DNA of 64,000 bases, taken from the NCBI RefSeq assembly GCF_026626705.1, contig NZ_JAPNKC010000001.1, forward strand, positions 4,340,001 to 4,404,000. The letters run 5' to 3'. Position 1 is the first letter of the stretch. Every line of letters begins with the position of its first letter. This stretch comes from Pyxidicoccus sp. MSG2 (GTDB lineage Bacteria > Myxococcota > Myxococcia > Myxococcales > Myxococcaceae). A model generated the notes under the pieces. That model made no database searches. It saw nothing but the letters and a program-made list of their open reading frames with translations, and was not told where the DNA came from. This document shows positions 38,655 to 46,500 of this stretch, one piece after another. The translations under genes and the position numbers were made by a program.

Positions 38655-40258
38655 GACCCGAAACCTCCAGGAACCAGCGAATCACCCTGCACGGTGCCGC
38701 GCAGGCCCAGGAACGGCAGCGACTCCAGGTCGCGCCGCGCCGCTTCGATTTCAGGGGGCGCCGCGCTCGGAATCGGCGCGTTGCGCCCCACGCGGGACTC
38801 GGACAGGAAGCCGTCCATGGTGAGGCCGCTGAGCAGCCGTCCCGTATTCACCCCGAAGGCCAGCGACGTCGGCGCGCGCAGGCCCGCCACCACCGGACCC
38901 GCCGCGTTGAGCAGGTTGGGCGTCTTGCCCTCGCACGCCTTCTTCAGCCGCTCCAGCTCCGCGTCGTTGGACGCGAGCACCACGTGGTTGCAGGCCGTGC
39001 CGGAGACGAGCTTGTTGTAGCCGCCGGAGAACAGCCCCTCCAACGCGGCCTTGTCCTCGGGACGGCCCCAGAGCAGGGCCATCTCCAGGGGCAGTGACGT
39101 GTCGCCGCGCGGCGTCCACACCAGCGCCACCTGGCGCGTGCGCGTGGCGCCCTTTCCGCCACCCTCCTGCCAGAACTCCTTCAGCGTCTCGGGCTCCAGC
39201 GACTCCGGCAGCTTGAGGTGGAGCGCGAGCAGCACCGGCGTCTCCTCGGGCACGAGCTTGAGCAGGTCATCGGACAGGGGCGCCGCGTCCAGGCGCGCGG
39301 GGCCGTCCATGAGCTGGCCGGCGATGCCTCGGCCCACCAGCTTGTTGCCCTCCACGCCGAACTGGAGCCGCGCGCCCGGGGCGATGCCCACCACGCTCGT
39401 GAGCAGCTGCACCTCGCGGCCGTACGCGTCCGGGTCGAAGCCCAGCTCCACGTCGACGTTGTCCGCGGCCTCCAGCTTCGGCAGCTCCGTGCACAGGCCC
39501 TGGAGCACCGCCACCGGGTGACGGGCCAGCACCATGCGGTCCGCCGAGCGCGCCGCCCACAGCGTCTGCTCCGCCACCAGCCAGCGCTTCATCTCGTACG
39601 TGCCAGCGGTGCCACCCGGGCAGCTCGCGGCATTCATGCCGCCGCGGTTGGCCACCTGGTCCAGCGCGTCGAACGCGGAGGTGGTGGCGCCGCCCGGGCT
39701 GGGAAGGACGAAGGCCGGCGTGCTCGCCCGCGCGTCACCGGCGAACCACACCACGCGGAACGGCGCGTCCAGGAGCTGGTTGGCGACGAGGTCCAGCACC
39801 GCGCCCTTGAACTCGCCCTTCAGGTCCTCGCCGGTGGAGCCGAAGAACGCGGCCCACCCGCCCACGAAGCCCTGGCCCAGCGGCTTGCCGAGCTGCTCCT
39901 TCAGCCACGCGTTGCCCGCCATGGCCTCGCGCACCTTGCCGGGGTGGTGCACGTCCACCCAGACGGCGGCGGGCGCGGCGGTGCCCGGCACCTCCATGGT
40001 GGCGACCTCGGCGTCGGGCATGCCCTCCACCTCGGCGCCCGCGCTGGGAGGCCCCTGGCGCTCACCGGTGACGAGCGGCGCGCTGCTCCCCGAGACACCG
40101 CCTGACTTTCCACGGCGGCCCAGCAGGAAGCCCCCCGCGACGGCGGCGCCGATGAGGGCGGTGAGCAGACCAATCAACATGGCCTTGGGCGGGCCCTGCC
40201 GGGGAGGCGGAGCCGCCGGAGGAGGCGTGCCCGGAGGCGGGCTCGACGGAGACGTCAT
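38651..40258 (-). CDS. yfaA: YfaA-like (DUF2138) protein of the macroglobulin operon
   Basis: The protein has 535 residues. A Pro-rich cytoplasmic start (about 1-27) is followed by one membrane helix (MLIGLLTALIGAAVAGGFLLG, about 28-48). The large remaining part lies in the periplasm, with DVHHPGKVREAMAGNAWLKEQLGKPLGQGF, a VFLPSPG-like strand, and several AL/VW beta segments. Length, single anchor and operon position fit DUF2138 (E. coli YfaA, Pseudomonas mag operon). The molecular role is unknown; annotations list it as putative host defence. Both ends overlap neighbouring genes by ATGA (38651-38654 and 40255-40258), so translation is coupled. Confidence 0.78.
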   Translation of the reverse strand: MTSPSSPPPGTPPPAAPPPRQGPPKAMLIGLLTALIGAAVAGGFLLGRRGKSGGVSGSSAPLVTGERQGPPSAGAEVEGMPDAEVATMEVPGTAAPAAVWVDVHHPGKVREAMAGNAWLKEQLGKPLGQGFVGGWAAFFGSTGEDLKGEFKGAVLDLVANQLLDAPFRVVWFAGDARASTPAFVLPSPGGATTSAFDALDQVANRGGMNAASCPGGTAGTYEMKRWLVAEQTLWAARSADRMVLARHPVAVLQGLCTELPKLEAADNVDVELGFDPDAYGREVQLLTSVVGIAPGARLQFGVEGNKLVGRGIAGQLMDGPARLDAAPLSDDLLKLVPEETPVLLALHLKLPESLEPETLKEFWQEGGGKGATRTRQVALVWTPRGDTSLPLEMALLWGRPEDKAALEGLFSGGYNKLVSGTACNHVVLASNDAELERLKKACEGKTPNLLNAAGPVVAGLRAPTSLAFGVNTGRLLSGLTMDGFLSESRVGRNAPIPSAAPPEIEAARRDLESLPFLGLRGTVQGDSLVPGGFGS

Positions 40259-40878
40259 GGCATCCACTCCTTGAAGCGGAAGAAGCCGAGGAAGCCGGCG
40301 TTGTTCGGCACCGGGCGCCACTCCAGCGGCGCCTCGGTGGCCAGGTTCTGGAGGAGGCCGGTGCGCACCGCGGCGCCCTTCTCCCCCGGGTGGTAGACGA
40401 CGCGAGCGGGCGCGTGGGCCCGGTCCTCCGGGCGCACCACCAGCATCAGGTGGAAGACGGTGCCGGAGTCGTGCTCCTGGCGGAAGGCGAGCACGTCGCC
40501 GGTGCGCACCGCGTCTCGCGCGGCGTCGTCGCGGCCCAGCGGCGTGAAGCTCTGTTGCAACAGGGTTTCCGCATCCGCGAAGTCGGCGGGCTGGCCGCGC
40601 TCATTGCGCCACAGCGGCGTTGCGAGCCGCTCCGGGACGACGTTCTTGTACGCGATGCGGAAGGCGAAGCGGATGAGGCCCGCGCAGTCGCGCTGGCCCG
40701 GATGCCACGCACTGTCCTGCTTGTGTACCTGCGCGAGCGCCACGCGCGCCACCTGCCGCCGCAGCAGCACGTCGCGCGTCTCGGGCGCGGGCGCCGCGAG
40801 CACGGCCGCTCGAGGCGGCACGTCGCGCGTCTCGGGCGCGGCCGCCTGGAGCAGCAGGAGCAGGGACAGGGCGAGCAT
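40255..40878 (-). CDS. yfaT: YfaT-like (DUF1175) protein with Cys/His pair
   Basis: This exported protein of 207 residues starts MLALSLLLLLQAAA. The linker contains an exact internal duplication of APETRDV with a 19-residue period. The DUF1175 core reads GQRDCAGLIRFAFR (Cys65), then FADAETLLQQSFTPLG, TGDVLAF and TVFHLMLVV (His143), ending WRPVPNNAGFLGFFRF. Cys in a RDCxGLIRF context with a later FH strand resembles the NlpC/P60 papain-like arrangement, so it may be a cell-wall peptidase or amidase; that is inference. It follows the DUF2135 gene by 21 bp and overlaps the next by four bases. Confidence 0.8.
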   Translation of the reverse strand: MLALSLLLLLQAAAPETRDVPPRAAVLAAPAPETRDVLLRRQVARVALAQVHKQDSAWHPGQRDCAGLIRFAFRIAYKNVVPERLATPLWRNERGQPADFADAETLLQQSFTPLGRDDAARDAVRTGDVLAFRQEHDSGTVFHLMLVVRPEDRAHAPARVVYHPGEKGAAVRTGLLQNLATEAPLEWRPVPNNAGFLGFFRFKEWMP

Positions 40879-40899
40879 GGGGGTCTGGGCTCGGGGACT

Positions 40900-41805
40900 T
40901 CAGCCGCCTTCGCCCTCGCCGCTGTCGCCGCTGGCCTGGAGCTCCTTGAGGGCCTCGGCGAGGTTGGTGGGCCAGGCCGCGTGCTTGGGCTTGGGGTCCT
41001 GCGCGGGCACGTACACCTCGGCCTGCCCGTCGCCGAGCACGTTCACCCAGGCCAGCACGCGAGTGGTGCCGGGCGTGGCGAGGGGGATGCGCACCATGCG
41101 GCGGATTTCGTTGGGCGTGCCCTCGAAGAGCGCCAGGTTGAGGGTGGCCACGGTGTGGGCCTTGTCACCGCTGGGCCAGTAGTTGGTGGCCACGAGGTAC
41201 ACGCCCTGGGGCGGCGCGCGGTGGATGTAGAGGTACGGGCCGTAGGCGGGCTGGTCGAAGTCGCCGCCCTGCTCGTTGAGGAAGAAGGTGCCGCCGGAGG
41301 GGCTGGCGGTGTCGGCCCAGTACACGTGGGCCATCTCCGTCACCTTGAGCTGGTCGCCGGCCTCGCTGGAGTCGGTGGGCTCGTAGATGTGCAGGTCGGT
41401 GTAGACGCCGTCGGTGTCGCTGGTGAGGACGACCTTGAAGGGGACGGGCGGAATCTGCGCGTAGCTGGTGGCCTGCGTGCGCGCGGTGCCGGCCTGGTTG
41501 GTGGCCATCACCGTGACGATGTTCTTCCCGCTGGCGGCGGGGAACTTGCGGCTGAAGCGACCGCCGTAGGTGCGCATGAGGTAGCGGTCGCCGTTGATGG
41601 AGACCACCACGGGGTCGATGGTGGTGTCGCTGATGGTGCCCTCGACGAGCATCATCCGGTCCACCGTCCACCCGCCCGAAGGCGCGGTGAGGCGGACGGT
41701 GGGCAGCGTCTTGCCCTTGCCAATGGGCACGCCCTGCTGGCGCGGGTTGGGGGCGGCGGCGGGCGCTGCCTGCGACAGGAGCACGGCCAGGATGACGGGA
41801 AGCAT
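40900..41805 (-). CDS. yfaP: YfaP-like (DUF2135) protein, first gene of the macroglobulin operon
   Basis: The protein has 301 residues with a signal peptide (MLPVILAVLLSQAAPAAA). An Ig-like strand region comes first (TVRLTAPSGGWTVDRMMLVEG, with VVSINGDRYLM). The DUF2135 part follows: VPFKVVLTSDTDGVYTDLHI, then acidic and aromatic segments with YWADTASPSGG, PYLYIHRAPPQGVY and HTVATLNLALF. DUF2135 proteins are periplasmic or surface proteins of unknown mechanism. AAGGA seven bases before ATG 41805 selects the start. The upstream 334 bp should carry the promoter of the whole five-gene operon. Confidence 0.82.
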   Translation of the reverse strand: MLPVILAVLLSQAAPAAAPNPRQQGVPIGKGKTLPTVRLTAPSGGWTVDRMMLVEGTISDTTIDPVVVSINGDRYLMRTYGGRFSRKFPAASGKNIVTVMATNQAGTARTQATSYAQIPPVPFKVVLTSDTDGVYTDLHIYEPTDSSEAGDQLKVTEMAHVYWADTASPSGGTFFLNEQGGDFDQPAYGPYLYIHRAPPQGVYLVATNYWPSGDKAHTVATLNLALFEGTPNEIRRMVRIPLATPGTTRVLAWVNVLGDGQAEVYVPAQDPKPKHAAWPTNLAEALKELQASGDSGEGEGG

Positions 41806-42139
41806 CGCGCGTCCTTGTAGGGAGGAACTCCGCCGGAGCGTGTAGGCGGGCGGACAGACTGCGGCAGCACGGGCCTCCATTTCAAGTCGCCTGCCAGCCC
41901 TCCCCGGGACTCCCTGAGAGGGAGGCCGTGGTTGGACCCCCTATCAGGCGCGGGTGGGGGGACACATGAGGGGCGCCAGCCCGTGGCCCTTCAGCCGCGC
42001 CGGGAGCCGGGGGGGTCATGGGACAGCCTCCCCACGGCCCTCTCGGACGCTGACAGGGGGGCCTCCGGGCGGCGCGTGGCCATCCCCGGCTATGGTTCAC
42101 GGGCTGCTGCTGAAGCGCTCCCCTGAAGAGGTCCATCCC
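41806..42139. other. 334-bp divergent gap between macroglobulin operon and T6SS module
   Basis: It contains the small hairpin CTCCCT-GAG-AGGGAG (41910-41924) and the left 38-bp direct repeat (41973-42010). Promoters for both operons must lie here. I see no convincing -35/-10 pair and no gene. Confidence 0.6.
41973..42010 (+). repeat. 38-bp direct repeat, left copy
   Basis: The core TGGCCCTTCAGCCGCGCC followed by GGGAGCCGG matches the right copy at 48930-48967 in 33 of 38 positions; all five differences are G/A transitions. The two copies bracket the T6SS cargo module. Confidence 0.6.
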
Positions 42140-42670
42140 ATGAGTTCCCCCGACGGTTCTTCGAAGAAAGAGGGCGGGCAGGCCACGTCCGTTACCGAGC
42201 GAGTCTGGGAAAGTCAGACGGGGTGGATTGTTCGGGCACGCGAGCAGGGACAGCTCATCATCGACTTCGAGGGCAATACGGCAGGTCCCCTCGAAGCCCG
42301 CACCACCGTGGAGCTGTCGCCCGAGGAATTGAGGACCGCCATCGCGGGCCGCCGGCCCGTGGAGCTGAGGTTCGAGAATGGCGACCCCCGGCTCCCCGTG
42401 GTGGTCGGCATCGCTCCAGTCATCTCACTGAACGACCTGCTCCAGGGCCTCACGCGCTCCCATGAGGATGAGGAGGAAGCTTCCGGGGAACCCGCTTCCG
42501 AGGAGGAGGGGGTACGGATCATCCAGGCACGTGACGAGCTCGTCATCCAGTGTGGCAAGGCCAGCATCACCCTGCGGCGCAACGGCAAGGTCATCATCAA
42601 GGGCACCTATGTGGAAACCCATGCCGAGGGCGTCAACCGCATCAAGGGTGGCTCGGTCCAGGTCAACTGA
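42140..42670 (+). CDS. DUF6484 T6SS-associated protein
   Basis: The protein has 176 residues. The N-terminal third is charged and flexible. The middle has GWIVRAREQGQLIIDFEGN and VELSPEELRTAIAGRRPVELRFENGD, and after an acidic linker (HEDEEEASGEPASEEE) comes the DUF6484-like end: VRIIQARDELVIQCGKASITLRR, NGKVIIKGTYVETHAEGVNRIKGGSVQVN. This last segment resembles the beta-prism tail of VgrG-type spikes. Such proteins are found in T6SS spike/effector clusters and probably help mount cargo. AGAGGT precedes ATG 42140. It opens a plus-strand module running to 48889. Confidence 0.78.
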   Translation: MSSPDGSSKKEGGQATSVTERVWESQTGWIVRAREQGQLIIDFEGNTAGPLEARTTVELSPEELRTAIAGRRPVELRFENGDPRLPVVVGIAPVISLNDLLQGLTRSHEDEEEASGEPASEEEGVRIIQARDELVIQCGKASITLRRNGKVIIKGTYVETHAEGVNRIKGGSVQVN

Positions 42671-42672
42671 CG

Positions 42673-43959
42673 ATGCCGGTCATCGAGGAAATCCTCGAGG
42701 AGCACCTGGACGAAGCCAGCTTCCACTGGCTGCGCTGGGAGAAGGCGCTGCTCTCCGCCGAGCATGACCTGCCGGACGCGGCCGCCCAGGAAGAGCGGCT
42801 GATGGCGCACCTGGACGGGCTCGTCGTCGCCGGACTGGAGGCTGAGCCGCTGCTGGTTCCGGCATTCGAATCGGAAGAGCCGGGGCGCATCGCCTCCGCG
42901 GCCTTCGCCTTGATGAAGGGACACCCACGGGGCTTGGAGGAGGTCCTCGCGCGCCTGAAAGACGGTCCCCCGGAGCTGCGCGCCGCCCTCGAACGCGCCC
43001 TGGAGCTGGGCACCTCGCCAGGACTCGACTCCCGACTGATTCCCCTGCTGGACTCGGACGACGCCGGGCTGGCCGCCTCCGCGCTGCGAGTGCTCACCTC
43101 GCGAAGCGCCGTGCCCGTGGAGCCGCTCGAACGGCTGCTCCGCCATGAGGTGGCGGAGGTGAGGATGGCCGCGCTCGCCGCTGCCGCGGCCCCCGCGCTG
43201 CCCATTCTTCCAGAGTGGCTGCTGCCGGCCCTCGCCTCCACGCACCCGGGGATTCGCGCCGCGGCGGTCGAGGCGGGAATGACGCGTCACCTGCGGCCCG
43301 CGCTGGCCACCTGCCGCGAGCTTGTCGGGACGGAAGCAGACGCAGCCCGCGAGGCGATGCTGCTGCTGGCGCTGGGTGGGGCGGAAGCGGATGCCGCCCG
43401 CCTGGTGGAGAAGGCCGAAGACGCCGGGACGCGCGCGAGTGCCCTGTGGGCCCTGGGCTTCACCGGGCAGCCGTGCGCGGCCGAGGCCGCACTTCGGTGG
43501 ATGGAGGACCCGGCCGTCGCGCCCCTGGCGGCCGAGGCCTTCTCCGCCATCACGGGACTCGTGGTGAGCGGCCCCCACGCCCTGCCGCCGCGGGAGGACG
43601 CCCTTCACGACGAGGAGGAAGACCTCGACGCCGACCTGGTCCCTGGCCCCGAGGCCGCGCTGCCACGGCCCGACGCGCAAGCCATCCGGGAATGGTGGAC
43701 GCAGCACGCCTCCCGCTTCCAGCGGGGGACCCGCTACCTGGAGGGGCGTCCTCTCGATGCGGCGGCACTGCTGGCAGCGCTGGAGGGCAGCACCATGCGG
43801 CGGCGGCACGCACTGGCCCGGGAGCTCGCCATCCGAAGCCGGGGGGCCCACCGGGTGCCCACCCGAGGCCCCACCTGGCGCCAGGACGCGGAGCTCGCGC
43901 GGGCCCGCGCCGCTGGCGCCAGACTCGACATGCGGCCGTGGAACCGGCTGATGGGATAG
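42673..43959 (+). CDS. TIGR02270-family HEAT-repeat protein (T6SS-associated)
   Basis: The protein has 428 residues, two bases after the DUF6484 stop. Start MPVIEEILEEHLDEASFHWLRWEKAL is the family opening. The body is an array of short helical pairs rich in Ala, Leu and Glu (for example LLRHEVAEVRMAALAAAA, ASTHPGIRAAAVEAG, ALWALGFTGQPCAAEAALRWMED) as in HEAT repeats. Near the end ALARELAIRSRGAHRVPTRGPTWRQ is typical of the family. TIGR02270 genes recur beside DUF2169 and DUF4150 genes in T6SS cargo loci. A chaperone or adaptor role is inferred. Confidence 0.82.
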   Translation: MPVIEEILEEHLDEASFHWLRWEKALLSAEHDLPDAAAQEERLMAHLDGLVVAGLEAEPLLVPAFESEEPGRIASAAFALMKGHPRGLEEVLARLKDGPPELRAALERALELGTSPGLDSRLIPLLDSDDAGLAASALRVLTSRSAVPVEPLERLLRHEVAEVRMAALAAAAAPALPILPEWLLPALASTHPGIRAAAVEAGMTRHLRPALATCRELVGTEADAAREAMLLLALGGAEADAARLVEKAEDAGTRASALWALGFTGQPCAAEAALRWMEDPAVAPLAAEAFSAITGLVVSGPHALPPREDALHDEEEDLDADLVPGPEAALPRPDAQAIREWWTQHASRFQRGTRYLEGRPLDAAALLAALEGSTMRRRHALARELAIRSRGAHRVPTRGPTWRQDAELARARAAGARLDMRPWNRLMG

Positions 43960-43966
43960 CGCCGCC

Positions 43967-44998
43967 ATGCTCCAGGTCCTCAGAGACATGCCCTTTGTCC
44001 CAGGCCTCTTCCTTTTTCCCGACGAGAAGGGCGTGGAGACGTTGTACGCGGTGGTGAAGGCCACCTTCTCGCTGCAAGGGGACACGGTGCGCGTCGCGGA
44101 GGAGCAGAGCCCCATCCTGGCCGCCGACGAACACTGGGGCGCGCCGGAGACCTCCAGCCTCAAGTACGCCAGCGAGGCGCATCTGCTGAAGCCCGGCACC
44201 GACGTGGTGCTGGTGGGGGAGGCCCATGCGCCCGGGGGCAAGCCCGTGTCATCGTGCGGGGTGTCCGTCTCGGTGGGGCCACTGAAGAAGGTCCTCCAGG
44301 TCTTCGGTGAGCGGGTCTGGACGGGAGGGCTGCTGTCTCCCAACCCCTCCAGGCCCGAACCCTTCGTGAAGATGCCGCTCGTCTATGAGCGGGCCTTCGG
44401 TGGCCTCCACGTGGTGGACGCCGAGCAGGGGCGTGTCCTGGGTGAGCCCCGCAATCCGGTGGGCCGGGGCTTCCGTGGGAAGCGTACCGCCTCGGAGATG
44501 GTGGGCCAGCCACTGCCGAACGTGGAGGACCCGGGGGCACTCATCGGAAGCATCTCGGATACGCCTGTGCCCATGGGGACGGGCTTCGTCGCGCCCGGCT
44601 GGGAGCCCCGGCGGTCCTTCGCCGGCACGTACGATGAAGCGTGGCAGCGGCGGCGCGCGCCCTTCTTCCCCGTGGACTTCAAGCCGGAGTTCTTCCGGGC
44701 CGCCTCGGCGGGACTGGGGACGCCGTCCTTCCTGCGGGGTGGCGAGCCGGTGAACCTGGTGAATGTCTCACCTCGAGGTGTCCACCGCTTCGCCCTGCCT
44801 CGCTGCGGGCTGGACGTGCGGCTCACCGTCGCCGGGAAGAGCTCCCCTCTGGAGATGCGGCTGGAGACCGTGCTGCTGGAGCCCTCGGAGTCCCGCTTCT
44901 GCATGCTTTGGCGGGGGGCGCTGGCGTGTGACAAGAAGGTGCTTCAGGTGGAGGAGGCCGTCTTCCGGCTGGACTCCCTGGAAGGCGTCGCGGACTGA
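43967..44998 (+). CDS. DUF2169 T6SS adaptor-like protein
   Basis: The protein has 343 residues and is beta-rich. Recognisable family elements are ETLYAVVKATFSLQGD, LAADEHWGAPETSSLKYASE, DVVLVGEAHAPGGKPV, KMPLVYERAFGG with NPVGRGF, PNVEDP, the RRAPFFPVDF segment and VNVSPRG followed by FALPRCGLDVRL. DUF2169 proteins act as adaptors or chaperones that load effectors onto VgrG/PAAR spikes in characterised T6SS loci. An internal ATG seven codons later could also start it. Its TGA overlaps the next ATG by one base (TGATG), so translation is coupled. Confidence 0.86.
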   Translation: MLQVLRDMPFVPGLFLFPDEKGVETLYAVVKATFSLQGDTVRVAEEQSPILAADEHWGAPETSSLKYASEAHLLKPGTDVVLVGEAHAPGGKPVSSCGVSVSVGPLKKVLQVFGERVWTGGLLSPNPSRPEPFVKMPLVYERAFGGLHVVDAEQGRVLGEPRNPVGRGFRGKRTASEMVGQPLPNVEDPGALIGSISDTPVPMGTGFVAPGWEPRRSFAGTYDEAWQRRRAPFFPVDFKPEFFRAASAGLGTPSFLRGGEPVNLVNVSPRGVHRFALPRCGLDVRLTVAGKSSPLEMRLETVLLEPSESRFCMLWRGALACDKKVLQVEEAVFRLDSLEGVAD

Positions 44999-46068
44999 TG
45001 ACGACACAGCGAGTGGATATCCTGGCGGTGGGCATGACGACGCCGGTCGGGCTGAGCGCGCTGGCCACCGCTGCGGCCGTCCGTGCGGGCATCACCCGCA
45101 CCCGGGAGTCCACCGTCCACCTCAGCGCCTGGGACGGGCAGCGCCTGGGGATGGTGGATGAGCGGCACCTGCATCCGCTCGCGCCCGCGCTCGAATCCGC
45201 GGTGGGACTCTCCGACCGCCACCGCCGGATGCTGCGGCTGTCCACGCTGGCCTTCCGGGAGCTGCTGGCGACCTGGAAGCCCTCCACCCCACCGCCGCTG
45301 ATGCTGGCGCTGCCCGAGCCCCCGCCCCAGGGGATGATGGACCCGGTCGGCCCGGGCTTCCTCTCCCACCTCTCACAGCAGACCGGCGTCGGCTTCGACG
45401 CGAAGAGCAGCCGCGTCTTCCGCCAGGGGCGGGCGGGAGGGCTCCTGGCGCTGGAGGCCGCGCTCGCGCTGCTCGCCTCGCGGCAGGTCGACTGTGTCTA
45501 TGTGGGAGGCGTGGACTCCTACCTGGACCTGGGCCTGCTCGGCCGGCTGGACGCGGAGGAGCGCCTGCTGTCGGAGGGGCGCGCGGAGGGCTTCATCCCC
45601 GGCGAGGGCGCCGCGTTCCTGCTCCTCACCACGCCGAAGCGCACCCAGTCCTTGGGGCTTGAGCCGCTGGCCCACCTGCTGGGAACGGGGACTGGGAAGG
45701 AAAAGGGCCACCTGTACAGCGGCTCGCCACACCTGGGCGAGGGGCTGACCGACAGCATCCACACCCTCTTCGCGGCGGTGCCCCGGGAGCTTCCAAAGGT
45801 GGAGACGGTCTACGCCGGCATGACGGGTGAGCGCATCTGGGGCAGGGAGTGGGGCATTGCCTACCTGCGCAACCGCGACCGGCTCCAGGAGAAGTACCGC
45901 ATCGAGCATCCGGCGGAGTACCTCGGAGACCCGGGGGCGGCGCTCGGGACGCTGATGGTGGGGCTGGCGTCGCTGGCGCTCCACAAGGACTACCGCAAGG
46001 GCCCCTGTCTGGTGTGGTGCGGCTCGGACCGGGAGGAGCGGGGGGCCGCTCTGTTACACTTCGCCTGA
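44998..46068 (+). CDS. Degenerate beta-ketoacyl-synthase-like protein in the T6SS module
   Basis: The protein has 356 residues with a thiolase/ketosynthase fold. VDILAVGMTTPVG opens it, GRAGGLLALEAALALLASRQVDCVYVGGVDSY matches the helix and strand after the active site, and GFIPGEGAAFLLL is the conserved second half. The nucleophile position normally reads DTACSS or similar; here it reads DAKSSRVF, with no Cys. The later His element is also replaced (EYLGDPGAALGTLMVGLA). It therefore probably does not condense acyl chains. Ketosynthase-like genes of this sort recur in T6SS cargo loci; a scaffold or acyl-binding role is inference. Confidence 0.78.
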   Translation: MTTQRVDILAVGMTTPVGLSALATAAAVRAGITRTRESTVHLSAWDGQRLGMVDERHLHPLAPALESAVGLSDRHRRMLRLSTLAFRELLATWKPSTPPPLMLALPEPPPQGMMDPVGPGFLSHLSQQTGVGFDAKSSRVFRQGRAGGLLALEAALALLASRQVDCVYVGGVDSYLDLGLLGRLDAEERLLSEGRAEGFIPGEGAAFLLLTTPKRTQSLGLEPLAHLLGTGTGKEKGHLYSGSPHLGEGLTDSIHTLFAAVPRELPKVETVYAGMTGERIWGREWGIAYLRNRDRLQEKYRIEHPAEYLGDPGAALGTLMVGLASLALHKDYRKGPCLVWCGSDREERGAALLHFA

Positions 46069-46083
46069 GCACGAGGAGCCGAC

Positions 46084-46461
46084 ATGCCAGTCTTCGCCAA
46101 TGGCCGTGGTATCGCCCATGCCGGAACGTCCGGAATGAGCACCGTCCTGCCGGACGTCTGCAAGACGCCGTCACCGGCGGGGCCGGTTCCCATTCCCTAT
46201 CCCAACATCGCGAAGTCCTCGGACACCTCCAAGGGGCCCAAGTCCGTCACCATCGAGGGGAACATGCCCGCGGTGAAGGGGGCGCAATACCAGACATCGA
46301 CGGGTGACGAGGCCGGCACGGCCGGCGGCGGCGTCATGAGCAGCTCCACCAAGGGCCCGGCCGAGTTCATGATGTATTCGTTCGACGTGAAGTTCGAGGG
46401 GAAGAACGTGTGCCGGCTGGGGGACCCGCTCTTCCACAACAAGAAGAACACGATGGGCTAG
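46084..46461 (+). CDS. DUF4150 PAAR-like T6SS spike-tip protein
   Basis: The protein has 125 residues. It shows the DUF4150 pattern: MPVFANGRGIAHAG, a PDVCKTPSPAGPVPIPYPNIA segment, SVTIEGNMPAVKGAQY, STGDEAGTAGGGVMSS and KNVCRLGDPLFHN. PAAR-like proteins form the sharp metal-binding cone on VgrG and carry effectors across target membranes. The gene lies directly upstream of the AHH nuclease, which is therefore the probable cargo. It is a stand-alone tip without a fused toxin domain. Confidence 0.9.
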   Translation: MPVFANGRGIAHAGTSGMSTVLPDVCKTPSPAGPVPIPYPNIAKSSDTSKGPKSVTIEGNMPAVKGAQYQTSTGDEAGTAGGGVMSSSTKGPAEFMMYSFDVKFEGKNVCRLGDPLFHNKKNTMG

Positions 46462-46500
46462 CCGCCCTGGCGCCACGGCGTTCCACCACGAGGTCGATAG

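Noticed and set aside
41880-41925. Possible sigma-54 promoter for the macroglobulin operon on the minus strand (TGGCAGGCGACTTGAA)
   Set aside because: The -12 GC is replaced by GA and the match fails at the key position.
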